Translations under genes and position numbers: made by a program
NCBI GenBank assembly: GCA_002473385.1
Contig: DKTR01000035.1
Coordinates: forward strand, 22,875-43,394
Length of the DNA stretch: 20,520 nt
Direction: 5' to 3'
Source of the DNA: Lachnospiraceae bacterium UBA7225
GTDB taxonomy: Bacteria; Bacillota; Clostridia; Lachnospirales; Lachnospiraceae
The notes under the pieces: generated by a model
What the model saw: only the letters and a program-made list of their open reading frames with translations
The model's database searches: none
Told to the model about the DNA's origin: nothing
Shown: in pieces, positions 8,182 to 14,326 of the stretch
Position numbering within the stretch: position 1 is the stretch's first letter
Layout of the letters: every line of letters starts with the position of its first letter

Positions 8182-8209
8182 ATTATAGCACGCTCTGCAG
8201 GAAAAACAA
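8182..8209 (-). promoter_or_regulatory. predicted promoter of the rimP-nusA-infB operon
   Basis: On the minus strand TTGTTT (8209-8204) and a perfect TATAAT (8187-8182) are separated by 16 bp; TGC directly before the -10 box gives an extended -10 character. The predicted start is near 8175, leaving a leader of about 130 nt before rimP. The -35 box lies within an A/T inverted repeat (GGAAAAACA / TGTTTTTCC, arms 8200-8208 and 8222-8230). Confidence 0.75.
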
Positions 8210-8230
8210 GTGTTTTTTTCATGTTTTTCC
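8200..8230 (-). terminator. possible weak terminator after the topoisomerase A-subunit gene
   Basis: A 9-bp A/T-rich inverted repeat with a 13-nt loop lies 26 nt past the stop codon of the upstream gene; the T-run is part of its 3' arm. It overlaps the -35 box of the rimP promoter. The stem is weak, so readthrough from the topoisomerase genes into rimP is possible. Confidence 0.3.
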
Positions 8231-8256
8231 AGGGATTTTCCTTTAAGTTCTCCCTT

Positions 8257-10503
8257 TTATCCCCGCAGTTTCGTGCCCTTTGTATCACGCCCGGCAATCT
8301 TCAGACGATCCAGACGTATTTCCTTTTCTTTATACAGGATTGCTTTATCCTGTTCGCCGTCCGGATAATACATCGCCTCCACCCGGTCGCCTTCTCCCAG
8401 ACGGATACCGCGCACGCCGATGGCTCCCTTTTTCTTGAAGGGAATATCACCGATCCGGATGCGCAGGCAGATATCATGCCCGGTTTTAAACACTACCGTC
8501 TCCGCCGCATCCATCCGGTGGACGCTGATCAGCCGGTCCCCCTCCTGCAGCTTTGTTGCCGCGATGGTGCGCTTCGCCACATCGAATTCATTGCCTTCTA
8601 CCTGCTTTACCATACCCTGTGCCGTTCCAAAAATCAGCAGGGACATTTTCACCCTCTGCAGGCTCTCCGCATAGACAATAGTCTCCTGCGCACTGCTGTA
8701 ATTGCAGACGTTATCAATCGGCTTGCCTTTGTCGCGGAATTTGCCAAAGGGAACGTCCAGCACTTTGATGAGATGCTGGCTTCCTGTATCTGTAAACAGA
8801 CAGATTTTGTCAGTATTCATGCAGGAGATCACATAACGGTTTTCCGCGTCCGCCGTCTCCTTGTTCCGCTCGTAAGCCGGAACATCCACAGTGCGCGCGT
8901 AGCCAAAGCGGTCCATCAGAAAGATGACCTCCATCTCCTCGACTTTCTTTTCCTCGTAAACTGCCTCCTCGCCGTTCTCCACCAGCGTCCTGCGCGGCAC
9001 GGCGTATTCCTTTTTAAAGCCCTGCAGTTCCTTAATGATCTGCTTTGCCATGGAGCCGTAATTATTCAGAAGATCCTCGTAGCGGGCAATATTTTTTATG
9101 GTCTCATCGTGCTCCTTCTGCAGAGCGGCAATTTCCAGACCGATCAGCTTGTAGAGACGCATCTCCAGTATCGCCGTTGCCTGTGCATCGGTAAAATGAA
9201 GCTGTTCCGCCTGTTTTTTCGAGCTTCTCGATTTAAATTTAATACCCTCCGCAGCACCGTTTACCAGACACTCCTTTGCCTGCTCACGGCTTTTGCTGCC
9301 CCGCAGGATTTCAATAATCAGGTCAATAACATCACATGCCTTGATCAGACCTTCCTGTATTTCACGCTTTGCCATCTCCTTTTCGAGCAGCGTCTGATAT
9401 TTGCGCGTATTCACCTCAAATTGAAAGTCAATGTGATGCTCGATAATTTTTTTCAGTCCGAGTGTCTCCGGTCTGCCGTCCGATACCGCCAGCATATTTA
9501 CGCCAAAGGTATCCTCCAGGCGCGTCTTTTTATAAAGCATATTGATCAGATTATTTGTATCGGCATTTTTGCGCAGCTCAAGCACGATGCGGATACCGTC
9601 CTTGGACGACTGGTTGGAGATGTCAACAATATCGGTCGCCTTTTTTGACTCAACCAGCGCTGCGACATCATTTAAGAACTTGCCAATGTTCGCGCCGATC
9701 ATGGTATAGGGAATCTCGCTGATCACAAGGCTCTCTTTCCCGTTCTTTCCTTTTTCCACGGCAATTTTTCCGCGGAGGCGGATTTTACCCGTACCGGTTT
9801 TGTAGATGTCCGTCAGTTCATCCTTATTGACCACGATGCCCCCGGTCGGAAAATCCGGACCCTGAATGTACTGCATCAGCTCTTCCGTTGTGATATCACT
9901 GTTTTTGATGGTGGCAATGACAGCGTCAATCACCTCACCAAGATTGTGCGGCGGAATACTTGTCACCATACCGACTGCAATACCGTCCGCCCCATTGATC
10001 AGCAGGTTAGGCAGACGCACCGGCAGAACCTCCGGCTCCTTTTCCGTCTCATCAAAGTTGGGTATAAACGGTACTACGTTTTTGTCAAGATCAGCAAGGA
10101 ATGCCTCCTGCGTGACCTTCTGCAGCCGCGCCTCAGTGTAACGCATTGCCGCAGCGCCGTCGCCCTCAATGGAACCGAAATTTCCGTGACCATCCACCAG
10201 CGGAAGTCCCTTTTTGAAATCCTGGGCCATTACGACCAGTGCCTCATAGATAGAGCTATCGCCGTGCGGATGATATTTACCCATGGTGTCACCGACGATA
10301 CGCGCACATTTACGGTACGGACGGTCATAACGGATACCCAGCTCATACATATCATAGAGCGTCCGTCGCTGCACAGGCTTTAAACCGTCGCGCACATCCG
10401 GAAGTGCACGCGCCACAATCACGCTCATGGCGTAATCAATATAAGATTTTTGCATGATCTCCGAATATTCTGTGCGGATGATCTGCTGTTGTATATTTTC
10501 CAT
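8257..10503 (-). CDS. parC: type IIA DNA topoisomerase subunit A (ParC/GyrA family, probably topoisomerase IV)
   Basis: This subunit cuts and rejoins DNA through a tyrosine-DNA bond. The 748-residue protein has the quinolone-region motif HPHGDSSIYEAL (78-89) with S83 and E87, the E. coli GyrA positions, and the active Tyr122 in AAAMRYTEARL. S83 is the unmutated residue; Glu at 87 is the usual ParC residue. A coiled-coil/connector region and a C-terminal beta-pinwheel follow (about 500-748). No GyrA box (QRRGGRG type) is seen; the likely place reads KFRDKGKPID. Its absence, the short length and the location away from any dnaA/recF-like genes favour topo IV. The N-terminal gate reads GHGNFGSIEGD, which is gyrase-like, so the subtype is not certain. 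It lies 75 nt downstream of the B subunit with GAGG 10 nt before the ATG. Confidence 0.9.
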   Translation of the reverse strand: MENIQQQIIRTEYSEIMQKSYIDYAMSVIVARALPDVRDGLKPVQRRTLYDMYELGIRYDRPYRKCARIVGDTMGKYHPHGDSSIYEALVVMAQDFKKGLPLVDGHGNFGSIEGDGAAAMRYTEARLQKVTQEAFLADLDKNVVPFIPNFDETEKEPEVLPVRLPNLLINGADGIAVGMVTSIPPHNLGEVIDAVIATIKNSDITTEELMQYIQGPDFPTGGIVVNKDELTDIYKTGTGKIRLRGKIAVEKGKNGKESLVISEIPYTMIGANIGKFLNDVAALVESKKATDIVDISNQSSKDGIRIVLELRKNADTNNLINMLYKKTRLEDTFGVNMLAVSDGRPETLGLKKIIEHHIDFQFEVNTRKYQTLLEKEMAKREIQEGLIKACDVIDLIIEILRGSKSREQAKECLVNGAAEGIKFKSRSSKKQAEQLHFTDAQATAILEMRLYKLIGLEIAALQKEHDETIKNIARYEDLLNNYGSMAKQIIKELQGFKKEYAVPRRTLVENGEEAVYEEKKVEEMEVIFLMDRFGYARTVDVPAYERNKETADAENRYVISCMNTDKICLFTDTGSQHLIKVLDVPFGKFRDKGKPIDNVCNYSSAQETIVYAESLQRVKMSLLIFGTAQGMVKQVEGNEFDVAKRTIAATKLQEGDRLISVHRMDAAETVVFKTGHDICLRIRIGDIPFKKKGAIGVRGIRLGEGDRVEAMYYPDGEQDKAILYKEKEIRLDRLKIAGRDTKGTKLRG

Positions 10504-10578
10504 ATATTTTTATTACCTCAATAATTCCCTTTTCTGTTTCCTTTTCCGCCATGATGTCCTGTTTTAGACATATTTTGA

Positions 10579-12498
10579 CTAAACGTCAAGTTCGGCATCC
10601 TTTGCATGTTCATAAATAAACGCCTTGCGCGGCGGCACCTCAGTGCCCATCAGCATCTCCGTGACGCTTGATGCCATACGCGCATCCTCGATCTCCACAC
10701 GCTTAAGTACACGCGTTTCCGGGTTCAGCGTTGTCTCCCAGAGTTGCTGCGCGTCCATCTCGCCAAGTCCCTTATAGCGCTGCAGTGTAAAATTTTTATG
10801 TGTCCTGCGATATTTTTCTAACGCCTTGTCATCATACAGGTATTCCTCCGGTCCGCGCGAAGGCATTGCCTTGTAAAGCGGCGGCATCGCGATATAAATA
10901 TGCCCCTCATAGATCAGTTCCGGCATAAAGCGGTAAAACAGCGTCAGCAGCAGGGTACTGATATGCGCGCCGTCCACGTCGGCATCCGCCATAATGATAA
11001 TCTTATCATAGCGCAGCTTTGAGATATCGAAGTCATTGCCGTAGCCCTCTGAAAAACCGCAGCCGAAGGCATTAATCATCGTCTTGATTTCCGCGTTTGC
11101 AAGAACCTTGTCGATGCTCGCCTTTTCTACATTGAGAATTTTTCCGCGGATGGGCATAATTGCCTGGAAGTTCCGGTTACGCGCCATTTTTGCCGAGCCG
11201 CCTGCAGAGTCCCCCTCTACGATAAAGATCTCGCACAGCTCCGGCTTTCTGCTCTCGCAGTTTGCCAGCTTCCCATTGGAATCAAAAGAATATTTCTGTT
11301 TTGTCAGCAGGTTCGTCTTTGCCTTTTCCTCTGTTTTTCTTATCTTTGCCGCCCGCTCGGCGCAGGACAGTACCTTTTTCAGCATCTCCAGATTACGGTC
11401 AAAATACAATACTGCCTCGTCTCCAACTACCTTTGCGACTGCCTTAGCCGCATCCTGGTTATCCAGCTTCGTCTTGGTCTGCCCCTCAAAACGCGGTGCC
11501 GGATGCTTCACGGACACCACCGCCGTCATCCCGTTGCGGATATCCGCGCCTGTAAAATTCGCGTCCTTCTCCTTTAAAATACCAAGCTCTCTGGCATAAT
11601 TATTCATAATAGCGGTAAATGCCGTCTTAAAGCCCGTCAGATGCGTGCCGCCCTCTGCATTGTAAATGTTATTACAGAAGCCGAGCACATTCTCATGGAA
11701 CTCATTCACATACTGAAATGCACATTCTACCGTAATGCCTTCCTGTTCACCCTTCAGATATACCGGAGGCTCCTGCACCATCTCTTTGTTGCGGTTCAAG
11801 TCCTTTACAAAACCTACGATGCCGTCCGGCTCATGGTATTCCAGATGCTCCGTCTCTTCCCCCCGCCGGTCTTCGAAAATAATTGTCAGCGCCGGATTCA
11901 GATATGCTGTTTCATGCAGGCGGCTCTTGATCTCCTCCGCTGCAAACTGTGTCTTTTCAAAAATCTCCGGATCCGGAAGAAAATTAACGCAGGTTCCGGT
12001 CTTCTTCGTCTTTCCGATCACCGGAAGCAGTCCTTTTTCCAGCTCTACCACCGGGATGCCCCGCTCAAAACGGTCGTGATGAATCTGCCCGCCCAGACTC
12101 ACCTTCACATCCAGGTAAGTTGAAAGCGCATTCACCACGGATGAGCCCACGCCGTGCAGACCGCCGCTGGTCTTATAGCTGTCATTGTCAAATTTTCCGC
12201 CCGCGTGCAGCGTCGTAAACACCAGACGCTCCGCCGGGACACCCTTCTCGTGCATGTCCACAGGCACACCACGCCCATTGTCGTTCACAGTGGCGGAGCC
12301 GTCCTTTTCCAGGTACACCTCGATCTGGCTGCAAAAGCCCGCCAGATGCTCATCCACCGCATTATCTACAATTTCATAAACCAGATGGTTCAGTCCTTTT
12401 CTGGATACGCTGCCAATGTACATACCCGGCCGCTTGCGGACCGCTTCCAGTCCCTCCAGCACAGATATACTCGCCGCGTCATATGTCTTCTTTGCCAT
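10579..12498 (-). CDS. parE: type IIA DNA topoisomerase subunit B (ParE/GyrB family)
   Basis: This ATPase subunit drives strand passage. The 639-residue protein has the GHKL ATPase motifs: E42 and N46 in YEIVDNAVDE, DNGRGVPV (73-80) and GGLHGVG (111-117). The Toprim domain has EGDSAGG (E428), DADVDGAH and RYKGLGEMDAQQLWETT. The segment PIRGKILNVEKA and the following helix resemble GyrB more than the PLRGKVINTEKA of Bacillus ParE, so the name parE rests mainly on pairing with a box-less A subunit and on location. The ribosome site AAGGA is 11 nt upstream of the ATG. It appears to be transcribed with the A subunit from the promoter at 12544-12573. Confidence 0.9.
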   Translation of the reverse strand: MAKKTYDAASISVLEGLEAVRKRPGMYIGSVSRKGLNHLVYEIVDNAVDEHLAGFCSQIEVYLEKDGSATVNDNGRGVPVDMHEKGVPAERLVFTTLHAGGKFDNDSYKTSGGLHGVGSSVVNALSTYLDVKVSLGGQIHHDRFERGIPVVELEKGLLPVIGKTKKTGTCVNFLPDPEIFEKTQFAAEEIKSRLHETAYLNPALTIIFEDRRGEETEHLEYHEPDGIVGFVKDLNRNKEMVQEPPVYLKGEQEGITVECAFQYVNEFHENVLGFCNNIYNAEGGTHLTGFKTAFTAIMNNYARELGILKEKDANFTGADIRNGMTAVVSVKHPAPRFEGQTKTKLDNQDAAKAVAKVVGDEAVLYFDRNLEMLKKVLSCAERAAKIRKTEEKAKTNLLTKQKYSFDSNGKLANCESRKPELCEIFIVEGDSAGGSAKMARNRNFQAIMPIRGKILNVEKASIDKVLANAEIKTMINAFGCGFSEGYGNDFDISKLRYDKIIIMADADVDGAHISTLLLTLFYRFMPELIYEGHIYIAMPPLYKAMPSRGPEEYLYDDKALEKYRRTHKNFTLQRYKGLGEMDAQQLWETTLNPETRVLKRVEIEDARMASSVTEMLMGTEVPPRKAFIYEHAKDAELDV

Positions 12499-12543
12499 AA
12501 ATCACTCTATCCTTTTTACATTCTCCTGCTTATTTCCTTATGC

Positions 12544-12573
12544 ATTATAACAACATCCCGCGAAAAAATGCAA
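12544..12573 (-). promoter_or_regulatory. predicted promoter of the parE-parC operon
   Basis: On the minus strand TTGCAT (12573-12568) and TATAAT (12549-12544) are separated by 18 bp, about 45 nt before the parE start codon. A good -10 and a reasonable -35 box. Confidence 0.65.
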
Positions 12574-12605
12574 GCAGAAATGGAAAACCGGTATATTCAT
12601 GATTA

Positions 12606-12649
12606 TTAAGAATTTGTAAGCAAATATTAAGCCTCCCTCATGATACAAT
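12606..12649 (+). promoter_or_regulatory. plus-strand promoter with three phased TTAAG-like repeats
   Basis: Three direct repeats, TATTAAG (ending 12610), TTGTAAG (ending 12620) and TATTAAG (ending 12631), lie 10 and 11 bp apart, that is, on one face of the helix. A TACAAT -10-like box follows at 12644-12649, 12 bp after the last repeat, and there is no -35 box at normal distance. This is the geometry of OmpR/PhoB-type activator sites that replace the -35. The same stretch also holds a small palindrome, ATTTG-taag-CAAAT (12612-12625), so a dimeric repressor is an alternative. Confidence 0.45.
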
Positions 12650-12665
12650 AAATACAGAAACCCTC

Positions 12666-12682
12666 CCGCACCCCAGGTGCGG
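12666..12682 (+). other. 7-bp GC hairpin in a short plus-strand leader
   Basis: CCGCACC and GGTGCGG pair around a 3-nt loop, about 10 nt after the predicted plus-strand start and 33 nt before an ATG. It could stabilise a 5' end. Read on the minus strand it would follow the XRE gene, but no clean U-run follows, so terminator activity is doubtful. Confidence 0.5.
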
Positions 12683-12715
12683 AGAAAAACACGTAACACA
12701 TGAAGGGAGAACAGT

Positions 12716-12937
12716 ATGGAAAAACAAAAATTAGCGGGGATCTGTAAAGACCGTCATAATTGTTCTGGCAGCTGTGAGCAGCATTTCTATCATTTCCAGT
12801 GTTTTAACTGTGAGAGATACAAATCAAATTGGCTGCGCCGGTCTTCATCCTTCACATTTTCGGAATTCGGCATATGGCTGACAAGAAAATCAATTAAAGA
12901 GTCTTTTGATGTATACACAAATTTCCCATCCACATAA
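12716..12937 (+). CDS. short Cys-rich reading frame of unknown function (may be a gene remnant)
   Basis: A 73-codon frame begins at an ATG with a strong ribosome site (AGGGAG, 6 nt upstream) and a plausible promoter further up. The first 39 residues contain five cysteines (C10, C16, C20, C29, C32, with CFNC at the end), suggestive of metal binding. From codon 26 onward the frame runs antisense through the 3' end of the XRE gene, and the C-terminal half (after about W39) looks like non-coding shadow sequence. I therefore see either a real small protein or the 5' end of a gene whose remainder was lost at this junction. I recognise no family. Confidence 0.35.
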   Translation: MEKQKLAGICKDRHNCSGSCEQHFYHFQCFNCERYKSNWLRRSSSFTFSEFGIWLTRKSIKESFDVYTNFPST

Positions 12938-13233
12938 CACCATTTACAGTAATCCTCATTATAGCTGCCATCCTTCTCCCGGCTGATCATACTGTCTTCA
13001 TTTAAAGGCATTCCACAGCATTGACAGATAAGCTGTCGCGGAGAACCAAGAAGGGTATTAATTGACACATTAAATTCACTCGACAACCGCTTTAATGTTT
13101 CTGTATTTGGCTGCGTTTCACCATTTTCCCAACGGCTTACTGCCTGTCTGGTAACCATCAGCCGGGCTGCCATTTGTTCCTGGGTAAGATTATTATTTTC
13201 GCGCAGCTGTTTAAGTATGTCCTGCATCTCCAT
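12790..13233 (-). CDS. XRE-family transcriptional regulator with C-terminal zinc ribbon
   Basis: The 147-residue protein has an N-terminal helix-turn-helix (about 4-60; LTQEQMAARLMVTRQAVSRWENG) of the Cro/CI type. A putative zinc ribbon follows, with CQCCGMPL (about 70-77) and YCKWCY (about 94-99), four cysteines in two CxxC pairs, then a helical end. This resembles the 'putative zinc ribbon' domain (Pfam Zn_ribbon_2 type) common in Firmicutes. It has its own promoter and an AGGAGG ribosome site 8 nt before the ATG. It lies between an accessory transport operon and topoisomerase genes and could regulate either neighbour, itself, or the short plus-strand frame that meets its 3' end. DNA binding is well supported; the targets and the sensed signal are unknown. 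Confidence 0.88.
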   Translation of the reverse strand: MEMQDILKQLRENNNLTQEQMAARLMVTRQAVSRWENGETQPNTETLKRLSSEFNVSINTLLGSPRQLICQCCGMPLNEDSMISREKDGSYNEDYCKWCYVDGKFVYTSKDSLIDFLVSHMPNSENVKDEDRRSQFDLYLSQLKHWK

Positions 13234-13265
13234 ATTGATATCCTCCTGATAAATAATGTATCATC

Positions 13266-13294
13266 ATTATACCCTTATGCCTCAGCTTTAGCAA
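13266..13294 (-). promoter_or_regulatory. predicted promoter of the XRE regulator
   Basis: On the minus strand TTGCTA (13294-13289) and TATAAT (13271-13266) are separated by 17 bp, ending 32 nt before the start codon. This suggests the regulator is transcribed separately from the transport operon upstream. Confidence 0.7.
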
Positions 13295-13335
13295 GCAACC
13301 CGCTGTTGCTGTGGTTTTCTCCGGCGGATTCTGCC

Positions 13336-14325
13336 CTATATTTTTACCTTCAGCGCAAGTATAGCCGCCGCAAGGCTCTCCCCTGCTCCAAGGTAGAAGC
13401 TTTCAACGAAGCTCTGCAGAGGTTTCTGTTTTTCGGTAAGCAGAAGCAGCAACAGAGACTGTCTCTCTTTTTCAAGAAGATCCGACCAGAAGCCAAAATC
13501 CGACCATTTGGTGGGAATCATATCCGCCGGAATACGGATCTGCCCGGCAAGGAGTCCAAAAAAACACGCCGCACAGGCTGCCGCCGCTGTAAAAAGAAAA
13601 ATTCCTTCCCGTTCCTGCCGGTACTCCCACGCTGCCTGCAGACAGCGCATAAACAGGCGGCATCCAAGAATCAATGGAATTAGCAAAACGAGCGATCCTA
13701 AAATCCACCCCAGCGTATCCATACGCACAAACTTTCCGTTCAATGCATGACGTGCCATAAAATCCTGCCGCAGGTTTTCATATGACATATTGCCATCAAG
13801 CTTAACCGTCAGATTTGTGAACTCCTGCTTTGCACCGCCCGCTTCATACAAAACAGTATCCTCTGCATCGTACAGGATGCCGCGGATAATTTTTTTCTTT
13901 CCCCCGACCTCCACGGACAGCCCGACAATGTTTGTATTTCCGAAAAGCTTCTGCGCCGTATTTGCATCGATCAGACAGCCGTCACGGTCATCCATATCCA
14001 GCCGCGCCGTCCCCTCGAGGATCAGATCTGAACGCCCGCAGGCAATAACTGCCGCTACCGTATGCGTGCGCGCAAGGTTACTGTTTTCGATCTTTATATT
14101 ATTTTCCTGATTCCAGGCTGTAAACTCGCGCGGCTGCTTCTGCTCTTCTTCTGTGCTGCGTATTTCTGCCACATCCTGTCCGCTCAGCGGGCTGCCCTCC
14201 AGCAAAATCAGCGCCGTCCGCCCACATGCCGTAAGTGCCCGCGCCTGACGCTGTCCAAGCACATATAAAAGCAATATGACAAGCAGCATAGATGCCCGGA
14301 GCGTTCCTCTTACATATTTTTTCAT
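13336..14325 (-). CDS. small MacB-like (FtsX-type) membrane protein with extracytoplasmic core
   Basis: From the ATG at 14325 the product has 329 residues. TM1 is at about 11-25. An extracytoplasmic region at about 30-203 reads like a shortened MacB periplasmic core (FTAWNQENNIKIENSNLARTH, then CLIDANTAQKLFGN and VGLSVEVGGKKKIIRGILYD). TM2 (about 205-227) and TM3 (about 242-261) follow, with a weak fourth hydrophobic segment at the C-terminus (311-326). The TM-core-TM-TM-(TM) order is that of MacB/FtsX permeases, but the protein is short and no ATPase is coded nearby. GAGGAG lies 4 nt before the ATG, inside the last codons of the adaptor gene; the gap is 1 nt, so the two are coupled. An open TTG extension to 14337 is less likely. 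The permease family call is inference from pattern. Confidence 0.6.
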   Translation of the reverse strand: MKKYVRGTLRASMLLVILLLYVLGQRQARALTACGRTALILLEGSPLSGQDVAEIRSTEEEQKQPREFTAWNQENNIKIENSNLARTHTVAAVIACGRSDLILEGTARLDMDDRDGCLIDANTAQKLFGNTNIVGLSVEVGGKKKIIRGILYDAEDTVLYEAGGAKQEFTNLTVKLDGNMSYENLRQDFMARHALNGKFVRMDTLGWILGSLVLLIPLILGCRLFMRCLQAAWEYRQEREGIFLFTAAAACAACFFGLLAGQIRIPADMIPTKWSDFGFWSDLLEKERQSLLLLLLTEKQKPLQSFVESFYLGAGESLAAAILALKVKI

Positions 14326-14326
14326 A

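Noticed and set aside
8043..8297. N-terminal extension of rimP by 85 residues
   Set aside because: The extension runs through the -10/-35 boxes and the leader hairpin, would overlap the upstream gene, and exceeds the family length; the ATG at 8042 begins the conserved domain.
8221..9648. A 475-codon plus-strand frame opposite the topoisomerase A-subunit gene
   Set aside because: It is antisense to a gene with clear catalytic motifs, and the protein has no recognisable domain.
12666..12682. Intrinsic terminator for the XRE gene
   Set aside because: The GC hairpin is good, but no run of U follows on the minus strand, so I kept it only as a hairpin.
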